Origin: Haliea sp.
GTDB taxonomy: Bacteria > Pseudomonadota > Gammaproteobacteria > Pseudomonadales > Halieaceae
Direction of reading: 5' to 3'
Assembly (NCBI GenBank): GCA_002692965.1
Contig: NZNC01000017.1
Span: 1 to 64,000, forward strand
DNA length: 64,000 nucleotides
This document shows, piece by piece, positions 50,940 through 59,330 of the stretch. The translations under genes and the position numbers were made by a program. How positions within the stretch are numbered: the stretch's first letter is position 1; every line of letters begins with the position of its first letter. The notes beneath the pieces were generated by a model. It did not search any database, was not told the origin of the DNA, and saw only the letters and a program-made list of their open reading frames with translations.

Positions 50940-52100
50940 ATGCGGCATCCCCTTCTCGCCTTTCCCTTTCGACCGTTTTTCCTGTCCTGCGCCTGGGCGG
51001 CCGCACTGCTGGTGCCGCTCTGGGTATTAATGGTCAGTGGCAACATCGCGCTGTCCCCAGGCCTGCCAGCGCTGCACTGGCACCAGCACGAGATGCTGGC
51101 CGGCATGCTCTACAGCGCCATTGCGGGCTTTGTGCTGACGGCTGTCTGCGCCTGGACCGGCAGCCCGCCGCTGCGGGGCACCTGGCTGCTTGCCCTGTGG
51201 CTGCTGTGGTTGCTGCCCCGGGTCGCACTGCTGTTGGGTCTGGCGCCCGCGCTGAGCCTTGTGCTGGACCTCGTCTTCCTGCCAGTGGTCGCGGCAATCG
51301 TCACCGCGCGGGTCCTGCCCGCCCGGCAGTGGCGGCAATTGCCCCTGGTCGCACTGCTGCTCCTGCTCTGGGGTACGGACCTCGGCTTCCACCTCAGCGC
51401 CGAGGTGCGCTGGCTGCATGCCACCGTGCTGGCAACCGCTCTGCTTATCCTGCTGGTGGGAGGTCGGATAACACCGGCATTTTCGCGCAACTGGCTGCAG
51501 CGTCAGGGTCGCGAAGCCGCAGGGATCGCCGAATTTCCCGGCCTCGAGCGCGTCACGGCGATCTCCTGCCTGACATTGTTCGTCCTGCACGTCGTCACCA
51601 TGCTATGGCCGGCTGCGGTTTCTCCGCTTGCTATCGCGGCGGTTGCCGCCGCTGCCGGTCTGGCCTCGCTGTGGCGCCTGGCGACCTGGCGCGGCTGGCT
51701 GGTACGTGAGGAGCCCCTGTTGTGGATCCTCCACGCCGGGCTACTTTGGGTATCCGTCGGACTCCTGCTGCGGGGAGCGGCAGCGCTGGGGTGGGTCAGC
51801 GATACGGTCTGGTTGCATGCCCTGGGCAGCGGTGCCATCGGCACCATGATACTTGGGGTCATGGCGCGAGTGGCGTTGGGCCACACGGGGCGCCCCCTGC
51901 GCCCACCCGCTGGAATGCTGACCGCATTCTGGCTAGTATTGGCAGCTGGTTTGCTGCGGATCCTCACGGCCTTGAATACCCTCGACTGGCAACTCGGCGT
52001 CACCCTCTCCAGCCTCGCCTGGTCGGCGGCGTTTGGCCTGTTCCTTTGGCGCTACACAAGGATACTGTGCACGCCCCGCGTTGACGGCAAGCCGGGCTGA
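50940..52100 (+). CDS. nnrS: NnrS-family heme-copper membrane protein
   Basis: 386 residues from ATG 50940, chosen because the family begins close to the LAFPFRPFFLSCAW motif found at about 6-19. About twelve helices; HWHQHEMLAGML near 42-53 and MARVALGHTGRPL near 306-318 supply conserved His and Arg residues. NnrS proteins bind heme and help cells tolerate nitric oxide and nitrosative stress. It is divergent from norC and overlaps nsrR by 1 bp (TGATG), so nnrS and nsrR are cotranscribed. Confidence 0.9.
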   Translation: MRHPLLAFPFRPFFLSCAWAAALLVPLWVLMVSGNIALSPGLPALHWHQHEMLAGMLYSAIAGFVLTAVCAWTGSPPLRGTWLLALWLLWLLPRVALLLGLAPALSLVLDLVFLPVVAAIVTARVLPARQWRQLPLVALLLLLWGTDLGFHLSAEVRWLHATVLATALLILLVGGRITPAFSRNWLQRQGREAAGIAEFPGLERVTAISCLTLFVLHVVTMLWPAAVSPLAIAAVAAAAGLASLWRLATWRGWLVREEPLLWILHAGLLWVSVGLLLRGAAALGWVSDTVWLHALGSGAIGTMILGVMARVALGHTGRPLRPPAGMLTAFWLVLAAGLLRILTALNTLDWQLGVTLSSLAWSAAFGLFLWRYTRILCTPRVDGKPG

Positions 52101-52552
52101 TGCGCCTTACACTACACACCGATTATGCCCTGCGGGTACTCATCTACTTGGCAGTGAACACCGAGGAAAGAACACGCATACAGGCCATCGCCTCGGCGTT
52201 CGGCATCTCCCATCACCACCTGACCAAGGTGGTACAGCAACTTCAGCACCACGGTTTCGTGCATACCATCCGGGGCAAGGGGGGCGGTATTTGCCTGGCC
52301 ATGCAGCCGGCCCGCATCAGCGTCGGGGCCGTCACCCGCGCCCTGGAACCCGCGGATCACATGGTGGAATGCTTTCACGACCCGGGCCAGTGTGCGATCG
52401 ACGGCCAGTGCATTCTGGCGGGCGCACTGCGGCGTGCCACGGAGGCCTTCTTCGCGACACTCGACACGATTTCCCTGGAGCAGCTGGTGCGCAACCGCGG
52501 TGAAACGCTGCGGGGCCGCCTGGATCTGCCACTGATAGCGGTATCCGGCTGA
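52100..52552 (+). CDS. nsrR: NsrR, NO-sensing Rrf2-family repressor
   Basis: 150 residues. The winged HTH is MRLTLHTDYALRVLIYLA with the recognition segment ISHHHLTKVVQQL. Three cysteines (Cys91, Cys98, Cys104) in CFHDPGQCAIDGQC match the [Fe-S] cluster ligands of NsrR in number and position. The cluster is destroyed by nitric oxide, releasing repression. Linkage to nnrS and norCBQD fits. It probably controls this module and perhaps itself. Confidence 0.93.
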   Translation: MRLTLHTDYALRVLIYLAVNTEERTRIQAIASAFGISHHHLTKVVQQLQHHGFVHTIRGKGGGICLAMQPARISVGAVTRALEPADHMVECFHDPGQCAIDGQCILAGALRRATEAFFATLDTISLEQLVRNRGETLRGRLDLPLIAVSG

Positions 52553-52563
52553 AGAACCCGGAA

Positions 52564-53202
52564 TCAGGCGGCGTCGTCTTCCAGCACCGGCCTTGCAGCG
52601 ACACAGACCCGGTTGCGGCCCTCGGACTTGGCCTGATAAAGCGCCTGGTCCGCCGCCAGCAACAGGGCATCACCCCCATCGCCCGCTCTGTGTTCCGCCA
52701 CACCGATACTGCAGGTCACCCCCAGCCCGGGGTACATGCCGCCAAATTCGAGGCGTTCCACAGTCTGGCGCAGACGTTCAGCGATTGCTTCCGCCGCAGG
52801 CAGCGGTGTCATCGGCAGCAGGACACCAAACTCCTCACCCCCGAGGCGGCCGACAAGGTCCGCCTTGCGCAGTTCATCCCGCAGTACGCCCGCCACCCGG
52901 ACCAGCACCCGGTCGCCTCCCCCGTGACCGTAGCGATCATTGACGCGCTTGAAGTGGTCGATGTCCATCGCGAGTACGGAGAGCGGCTGCTGGTAGCGCG
53001 ACGCCACCGCAACGGCATTATCCAGCACTTCAAAGAAGCAGCGACGATTGGGAATGGCCGTCAGGTGATCGGTGCGTGACTCCTGCCGGAGCAACTCGGT
53101 CAACTTGCGCTGACGTCGATACAGCAGCAGGACCACCAGCAGGCACAGTGCCATGGCCATCAGGAGCATGGTCAAGGTGGTCTCGGTCGCCGAACTGCCC
53201 AC
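52564..53202 (-). CDS. Membrane-anchored GGDEF diguanylate cyclase
   Basis: 212 residues from GTG 53202 (no clear ribosome site; ATG 53169 is possible). One N-terminal helix (LTMLLMAMALCLLVVLLLY) is followed directly by a GGDEF domain with DHLTAIPNRR near 45-54, the active-site GGEEF at 121-125 and the inhibitory I-site RKAD at 112-115. It makes c-di-GMP from two GTP and should be subject to product inhibition. There is almost no periplasmic part to sense a signal. It is convergent with nsrR and divergent from the aspartoacylase-like gene. Confidence 0.9.
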   Translation of the reverse strand: MGSSATETTLTMLLMAMALCLLVVLLLYRRQRKLTELLRQESRTDHLTAIPNRRCFFEVLDNAVAVASRYQQPLSVLAMDIDHFKRVNDRYGHGGGDRVLVRVAGVLRDELRKADLVGRLGGEEFGVLLPMTPLPAAEAIAERLRQTVERLEFGGMYPGLGVTCSIGVAEHRAGDGGDALLLAADQALYQAKSEGRNRVCVAARPVLEDDAA

Positions 53203-53356
53203 GCAAACTGCTCCTCACCCGCTACGCACTGTCTATAACGGCATTGTGCACCTCGTCGCGTGAAAAACAAGTCAATGGCAAATTCGGCCGGGCCTGCTTT
53301 CTGCTAGAATGCCGGACTCCAACCATCCCGCGGCAATCGAGGGCACAGCGCGAGCA

Positions 53357-55021
53357 ATGACCGACAGGCTGCACAGGAAACTCCTCGCCATTTGCATAGT
53401 GAGCGCAATACTCCTGCCGGCGGCCCCGCTGGTCCCGGCCACCGAAAGCGAGGACCGGCCGGAGGGGGGCTCCCTGTCGACGGTGACGCCAAACCGCCAG
53501 GCCGTGGACCCCGCACCCCCGACAGCACCAGCAAGCCGCGGCGAACTTCCCATGGCGACCAACGTGTCCCTCGAGGAGCCCGTGGCCCCCGAGGAACCGC
53601 ACCAGCCAGGTACCACTGCAGCACCCGCCCCGGTCCCAGTCTCCGCTCCGCCACCTGCCAGCGATGAGGCGGGTAACAGCGGCCCGGGCAGTGAGCTGCC
53701 AGCGACAGCAGGCGATGGACACAGCGAAGGCGCTGGCGCGCCTGCTGAAGCCAGCGCAGCGCCTCCCACAGTGACAGCCCGCGACCTCGCTTCCGGTTCC
53801 ACTGAAACGACTTCCGCTGGAACGACGCCCGACACGCAAGCCGCACCCGCGGCCACTAACACGACGGAAACGGCGGACACCGCAGCCGCGGAGCCGCCAG
53901 CCGAGCCCTCCGGCCACCTCTTCCTGCTCGGGGTGGACGTGCCCCCCGGCACCTCCACGCGGCTGGCCTGGGCGCCCAAACAATCCTTCGAGGGCATCTA
54001 TATTGCCACCCCGGTACTGGTGGTTAATGGACATGAACCGGGACCGACCCTGTGCCTGACGGCCGCCATCCACGGCGACGAACTGAACGGGATCGAAACG
54101 GTCAGGCGGGTGCTCTACAACCTCGAACCCGAGCGCCTCAAGGGCGCCGTGATCGGTGTGCCCATCGTCAACCTGCAGGGCTTCCACGCCAGTTCGCGCT
54201 ATCTCAGCGACCGCCGCGATCTCAATCGCTACTTTCCCGGCGACCCGGGCGGCAGCTCGGCTTCGCGAATCGCCTACTCCTTTTTCCACGAGGTCATTCA
54301 ACACTGCAGCGCGGTCGTCGATCTGCATACCGGCTCGTTCTACCGCACCAACCTCCCGCAGTTGCGGGGCGACCTGAGCAAACCCGAAGTCGTCGATCTT
54401 ACACGCGGCTTTGGTTCTACCGTGGTACTGCACAGCGAGGGCGCCGAAGGCACCCTGCGCCACGCTGCCGTAGCCGCCGGCATTCCCGCGGTGACCCTGG
54501 AAGCGGGAGGCCCCTCGGTGCTCGAGGAGACCGCGGTCGGGCACAGCGTCAAGGGTGTCAGAACTCTGCTCAACCACCTGGGCATGACCTCGCGCTTCAG
54601 TCTGTGGGGCGACCCCGAGCCGGTCTATTACAACTCGGTGTGGCAGCGCGCGCCCGTGGGTGGCATCGTTTTCAGCCGAGTCAGCCTGGGACAGAATGTC
54701 CGCGAAGGCGAGGTTCTGGGTACTGTAACCAACCCGATTACCAACGTGCGCACGCGGATTGTATCCAGTCATACCGGCCGGGTGATCGGGATGGCCCTGA
54801 ACCAGGTGGTTCAGCCAGGCTTCGCCACCCACCACATCGGTATCGCTGCGCCGCGGGGACAGGTTCCCGAGGAACTGGTGGATGAGCAAGAGGCACAGAC
54901 CGAGCTCTCTACCACCAGCGGCGACGCTGCCAGCAGCCCCGAGGCGACCGAAAACGGCAACCACATCGAACTATCCGCCGACGATGAAAGTGACGAGGGC
55001 GGGCCCCTCGCGGATGACTGA
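53357..55021 (+). CDS. Aspartoacylase/succinylglutamate-desuccinylase-like metallohydrolase with long linker
   Basis: 554 residues from ATG 53357, which gives a signal peptide (LLAICIVSAILLPAAPLVPA); ATG 53309 would put 16 residues in front of it. Residues about 26-190 are low complexity, rich in Ala, Pro, Thr and Ser. The M14-type catalytic domain begins near 200: IHGDELNGIE near 238-247 (zinc His and Glu), RDLNRYFPG near 292, VDLHTG near 320 (third zinc ligand). The last 50 residues are acidic. It would cleave an N-acyl amide bond in the envelope or outside. The substrate is unknown; no arginine-catabolism genes are near. Confidence 0.8.
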   Translation: MTDRLHRKLLAICIVSAILLPAAPLVPATESEDRPEGGSLSTVTPNRQAVDPAPPTAPASRGELPMATNVSLEEPVAPEEPHQPGTTAAPAPVPVSAPPPASDEAGNSGPGSELPATAGDGHSEGAGAPAEASAAPPTVTARDLASGSTETTSAGTTPDTQAAPAATNTTETADTAAAEPPAEPSGHLFLLGVDVPPGTSTRLAWAPKQSFEGIYIATPVLVVNGHEPGPTLCLTAAIHGDELNGIETVRRVLYNLEPERLKGAVIGVPIVNLQGFHASSRYLSDRRDLNRYFPGDPGGSSASRIAYSFFHEVIQHCSAVVDLHTGSFYRTNLPQLRGDLSKPEVVDLTRGFGSTVVLHSEGAEGTLRHAAVAAGIPAVTLEAGGPSVLEETAVGHSVKGVRTLLNHLGMTSRFSLWGDPEPVYYNSVWQRAPVGGIVFSRVSLGQNVREGEVLGTVTNPITNVRTRIVSSHTGRVIGMALNQVVQPGFATHHIGIAAPRGQVPEELVDEQEAQTELSTTSGDAASSPEATENGNHIELSADDESDEGGPLADD

Positions 55022-55060
55022 CAAGCGTCGGCCAGCCAGTCAACTGAGCCGCTCAGCCGA

Positions 55061-56275
55061 CTAGTGCCGCGCGCCGCGCCTCACCCGCAGCAATGCCTCG
55101 CCGGTTTCGTGGTGCAGACACAGATCGCGGCCGGCCAGCAGACCCGCCACCAGTGCCAGGCTTACCAGGGCCATCATCGCCAGCCATAGCCCCCGCATGC
55201 CAACACCGGCCTCGAGCATCAATCCGACGCCGAGGGGCCCCAGCGCCGCCAGGCAATAGCCGAAACCCTGGGCCATGGCGGAGAGCCGCGCCGCCAGGGC
55301 AGGCGTCGAAGTACGCAGCACCAGCAGGGTCAGTGCCAGGCTGAAGCTGCCCCCCTGACCGACCCCCAGGGCCACTACCGCGGCCCAGCGCCACTCGGCC
55401 CCCGCGAGCAGCAGGCCCGTGAAGCCCAGCGCAATCATTGCCAACATGCCGACCAGGGCCGGACGCTGGTCGGCACTCAGTCTCGCCAGCCAGGGCGCGG
55501 CCAGGGCGGCAAACAGCTGCACAAACACCGAAACCGCCATCATCCAGCCTGCCAGTGCCTCGGACACGCCGCGCTGCTGAAGCAGCGTGGGCAGCCAACC
55601 GAATACGATGTAGGCGAGTGCCGACTGCGCCCCCATCAGCACGGTCACCTGCCAGGCCAGTGCAGAGCGACGCAGCCGTGGGCGAAGCCCCGCCCCGGAT
55701 TCGGCCAGGGCACCGTCAGACACAGTTCTGCCCCGGTAGAACCACAGCCAGGCGAGCAGCACGACCAGCGCCAGCAAGGCCCAGCTCGCCAGCCCCGCAG
55801 GCCACCCGCCGAGCGTATCCGCCAGCGGAATGCTCAGTCCGGCCCCCAGCGCACCCCCGAGACAAAGCGCCATGGTGTAGACACCCGTCACCAGGTCGGA
55901 GGCACCCGGCATCTCCCGCTTGACCAGGACAGGCAGGACAGTGCCCCCGACACCGATCGCCGCACCCACCAGTGCCGTGGCGAGGAACTGCAGGATAGCC
56001 ACCGGCACACTGCGCAGCAACAGGGCCAGCAGGAGCAGGAGCAATGCGCAGCTCAGTGTATGCTCGTAGCCAAGCCGCCGCGCCAGCCGCGGCGCCAGGG
56101 GAGCAAACAGGCCGAGACAGAAAACCGGGAGCGTCGTCAGCGCTCCGATCTGTCCGGCAGACAGCCCGAGGGTCTCCTGCAGGCGCAATAGAACCGGCGC
56201 CAGAGAGGACAGCGCCGGTCGAAAATTCAGCGCCACCAGGATCATCACAGCGAGAAAGGCGAGAGGAAAGCGCAC
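55061..56275 (-). CDS. MFS transporter, CynX/NimT-like
   Basis: 404 residues from GTG 56275, twelve helices. LNFRPALSSLAPVL near 15-28 and LSAGQIGALTTLPVFCLGL near 38-56 are typical of the CynX/NimT (cyanate or 2-nitroimidazole) group. RLGYEHTLSCALLL follows at the loop-2/3 region. The cargo cannot be told. Its start lies 4 bp after the HlyD-family gene stop, so it appears as the last gene of the secretion operon, perhaps by chance. Confidence 0.85.
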   Translation of the reverse strand: MRFPLAFLAVMILVALNFRPALSSLAPVLLRLQETLGLSAGQIGALTTLPVFCLGLFAPLAPRLARRLGYEHTLSCALLLLLLALLLRSVPVAILQFLATALVGAAIGVGGTVLPVLVKREMPGASDLVTGVYTMALCLGGALGAGLSIPLADTLGGWPAGLASWALLALVVLLAWLWFYRGRTVSDGALAESGAGLRPRLRRSALAWQVTVLMGAQSALAYIVFGWLPTLLQQRGVSEALAGWMMAVSVFVQLFAALAAPWLARLSADQRPALVGMLAMIALGFTGLLLAGAEWRWAAVVALGVGQGGSFSLALTLLVLRTSTPALAARLSAMAQGFGYCLAALGPLGVGLMLEAGVGMRGLWLAMMALVSLALVAGLLAGRDLCLHHETGEALLRVRRGARH

Positions 56276-56279
56276 CGTG

Positions 56280-57587
56280 TCAGTCCTCGATCAGGGCCCG
56301 CGCCATGACATTCCTCGCCGGCTGCAGCAGATACTGAAGGAGCGTACGCTCACCGGTGGTAATCAACACATCGGCGGGCATACCCGGAACCAGGCGACCG
56401 CGATCGTGTGCACTGAGACTTTCGAGCTCCACCGCCACTCTCGCCAGGTAGTAGGGAGAGCCGTCCTCGCGCAGCAGGCGATCCGCGGACAGCGTCTCCA
56501 CCGTGCCTTCTGCCACCAGCGTGGTGGCCGCCTTGAAGGCGGTGAAGCGAATGCGCGCATCGACGCCGGCCTGCACGCGATCAATATCTACCGGTGAGAC
56601 CTCCGCCTCGACGATCAACCGCCGCGAGTCGGGTACGATGTCCAGCAACGGTGTCCCCGCAGAGATCACGCCGCCGACTGTCGTCACCTGCAAACCGAGT
56701 ATCAGACCGGCCACCGGAGCCCGTATCACCGCTCGCTCGACCCGGTCCTCAATCACCCGCAGGCGTTCCTCGACGTCATACAGACGCGCCTGCACCGTTT
56801 CCAGCTCGTCGGCAATCTGGGACTGCCGGTGGCGCTCCAGCTGGATAATCTCCAGCCGTGTCTCGCCAATGCGAATCTGGTTACCGGACATGCGCGACAG
56901 CGCCTCGGCGTTTTCACCAATCAGCTGTGAGCGCTCCCGCTCCAGCTCGGTAATGCGTTGCTTGCCGGTATAGCCCTGCTCCTGCAGGCGGCGCAGGTCC
57001 GCCAGTTCCCGGTCAAAGGACTGCAGCAGACTGAGATTGCTCTCGCGAACCGCCTCGATGCCTGCAATTTGCGCCTGCAATTGCTCAATGCGCTGCTCCA
57101 GAACGGCCCTCTCGCCGGCATGGGCATCCCGCCGCGCCTGGAACAGGGCTTCCTGACTAGTCATCGCACTCTGGGCCCGGCGATCCTCTCTTCCACGCAG
57201 GGGTTCGGGATAGACAATCCGTTCCAGCTGCTGCCGCTCGGCCTGCAGCCGGGCCTCCTCGGCCAGCAGGCTGGCATACTGGCCGCGCAGAAGGCTCCGC
57301 TCCGCCTGCCACTGCGTGGCATCCAGGCTGATAAGGGGGTCGCCGGCCGCTACGCGAGCCCCCTCGCTGACATGGATGGTCTGGACGATACCGCCTTCCG
57401 GATGCTGGATGGTCTTGCGCGCCTCCTCGACAGTGACCACGCCCGGGGCCAGCGCGGCGCTGTCCAGGGGTGCCAGTGCCGCCCAACCTCCGAACAGGCC
57501 GAAGGTAACCAGCACAATCATCCAGCCAATACGCCGATAGCGACGATCACTGACCCAATCCGGGTTTGCGGCCCCAGCGCCCGTCAT
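56280..57587 (-). CDS. HlyD-family membrane-fusion protein of a type I secretion system
   Basis: 435 residues. One inner-membrane helix (IGWMIVLVTFGLFGGWAAL near 20-38), then the biotinyl-lipoyl half GGIVQTIHVSEGARVAAGDPL. A long coiled coil (about 95-275) follows, then the second lipoyl half and beta-barrel ending PGMPADVLITTGERTLLQYLLQP. This is the PrtE/HlyD layout. It connects the ABC protein to an outer-membrane TolC-type channel, which is not encoded here. It overlaps the ABC gene by 4 bp. Confidence 0.92.
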   Translation of the reverse strand: MTGAGAANPDWVSDRRYRRIGWMIVLVTFGLFGGWAALAPLDSAALAPGVVTVEEARKTIQHPEGGIVQTIHVSEGARVAAGDPLISLDATQWQAERSLLRGQYASLLAEEARLQAERQQLERIVYPEPLRGREDRRAQSAMTSQEALFQARRDAHAGERAVLEQRIEQLQAQIAGIEAVRESNLSLLQSFDRELADLRRLQEQGYTGKQRITELERERSQLIGENAEALSRMSGNQIRIGETRLEIIQLERHRQSQIADELETVQARLYDVEERLRVIEDRVERAVIRAPVAGLILGLQVTTVGGVISAGTPLLDIVPDSRRLIVEAEVSPVDIDRVQAGVDARIRFTAFKAATTLVAEGTVETLSADRLLREDGSPYYLARVAVELESLSAHDRGRLVPGMPADVLITTGERTLLQYLLQPARNVMARALIED

Positions 57588-59326
57588 GCGCTGCCTCCCG
57601 CACTGTGGCCGGGACGCGGGCCCGACAAACGTGCCATGACCTCCTTCTTGTCACCGTCGAGGACCAGGGCGCCCTCCTTCAGCACCATCAGGCGCTCCAC
57701 CACTGCGAGAATGGTATTGCGATGGGAAATGATGACGATGGTCGCCCCCCGCTGCTTCTCGCGGCGCAGCGCGTCGATCAGCGCCCGTTCTCCGGCATCA
57801 TCCAGATTGGAGTTTGGCTCGTCGAGCACGAGCAGCTGGGGTCGACCGTAGAGCGCACGCGCCAGGGCAATGCGCTGACGGAGCCCTGCCGGGAGGGTAG
57901 CACCCGCCTCGCCAATGGCGGTGTCGTAACCCGAGGGCAGCTGCAAGAGCGCCTCGTGGACTCCCGCCAACTGCGCCGCGGCAACCACGCGCTGGGGATC
58001 AATGTCCCCAAACCGCGCGATATTGGCACTCACCGAGCCATCAAAAAGCTCGACGTCCTGGGGCAGATATCCGACGTGTGGCCCCAACTCCTCGCGGTCG
58101 CGCTGAAATATCTCGGCGCCGTCAAGCCGCAGTGTCCCGGCCACTGTCGGCCAGACCCCGACCAGCGCGCGGGCCAGGCTGGTCTTACCCGAGCCAGAGG
58201 GCCCGACCAGGCCCACCGCCTCCCCCGGCTCAATACGGAAACTGGCCTGACGCAGGACCAGGCGCTTTTCACCTGGCGGCGCAAGAGATACTCCCTCCGC
58301 ATCCACCCGCCCCTCCGGGGGCGGCAGCGGCATCCTGCGCGGGCGTGGCGGCATCCGCTCCAGGGCCGACACGAGACGCCAGTACCGCTCCCGGACGTCC
58401 ACCCACTGGCGCCAACCGCCGATCAGCCCGTCCACCGGTGCCAGTGCGCGGCCCAACAATATGGAGGCGGCAATCATGACGCCCGGTGTGACACGTTGCT
58501 CGATCACCAGCCAGGCACCGAGACCGAGAATCAGTGACTGCGCCGAGAGCCGAAAAACCCTGGCCAGGGTCGTCAGTGCCTGCCCCCGGCCGCTACCACG
58601 TGCCTGGGTAGCCAGGACATTCAGGTGCCGCTCCCGCCACTGTCGGTGCAAATTGCCCCGCATTCCGAGGGCTTCCACCACTTCCGCATTGCGCAGGTTG
58701 CGCTGCAGGGCCGTGTGGCTCTGTGCAGACTGCATGTTCGCGCGCTGCCCCAGCTCTCCCGTCAGCCTGGCATTCAATACCGCCAACGCGATCAGAATCG
58801 CGGCCGCCAGCGCACCCGCCAGGGCAAACAGCGGGTGCAGCAGATACAGGACCAGCAGGTATATGGGCAACCACGGCGCATCCAGCAGTGTCACCGGGCC
58901 GCCACTGGCGAGCCACTGGCGCAGGCCCGCCAGATCGGACACGACCTGCCCGGGGGAGGTTTTACCGGCACCGTAGAGTGACTCCCGAAACGCCATATCG
59001 AAGGCCCGGGGCTCAAGCTCCAGATCAAGCCGCAGCGCGTTGCGCAGAAGGATCTGACCGCGCACCCATTCCAACCCGCCAATGGCCAGGTAAAGCAGCA
59101 GCACCACCAGCGTCAACATCACCAGAGTCGGCAGGCTGCCGCTGGTGAGCACACGGTCGTAGACCTGCAGCATGTAGATGGCGGGTGCCAGCAACAGCAG
59201 GTTAATACCCCCGCTGAAAACACCCACCACCCACAACGCGCGGCGGCAGGAAGCGAGGGCATCCCGCAGCTCCTCGGGCACGGGGCCGCCCGCCGCCCGG
59301 GCAGGGAGACGCATGGAAGACAGCAC
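57584..59326 (-). CDS. Type I secretion ABC transporter (PrtD-like)
   Basis: 580 residues: six-helix exporter domain (about 25-310), then the nucleotide-binding domain with Walker A GPSGSGKTSLA near 374-384 and Walker B LLVLDEPNSNLDD near 494-506. The ABC signature, LSGGQ in most transporters, reads LPAGLRQRIALARAL: the Ser and the second Gly and Gln are changed. It lacks the N-terminal peptidase-like (C39) domain, as do PrtD-type exporters of RTX proteins. Substrate recognition would be through a C-terminal signal. It is 4 bp after the RTX gene. Confidence 0.9.
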   Translation of the reverse strand: MLSSMRLPARAAGGPVPEELRDALASCRRALWVVGVFSGGINLLLLAPAIYMLQVYDRVLTSGSLPTLVMLTLVVLLLYLAIGGLEWVRGQILLRNALRLDLELEPRAFDMAFRESLYGAGKTSPGQVVSDLAGLRQWLASGGPVTLLDAPWLPIYLLVLYLLHPLFALAGALAAAILIALAVLNARLTGELGQRANMQSAQSHTALQRNLRNAEVVEALGMRGNLHRQWRERHLNVLATQARGSGRGQALTTLARVFRLSAQSLILGLGAWLVIEQRVTPGVMIAASILLGRALAPVDGLIGGWRQWVDVRERYWRLVSALERMPPRPRRMPLPPPEGRVDAEGVSLAPPGEKRLVLRQASFRIEPGEAVGLVGPSGSGKTSLARALVGVWPTVAGTLRLDGAEIFQRDREELGPHVGYLPQDVELFDGSVSANIARFGDIDPQRVVAAAQLAGVHEALLQLPSGYDTAIGEAGATLPAGLRQRIALARALYGRPQLLVLDEPNSNLDDAGERALIDALRREKQRGATIVIISHRNTILAVVERLMVLKEGALVLDGDKKEVMARLSGPRPGHSAGGSA

Positions 59327-59330
59327 GACC

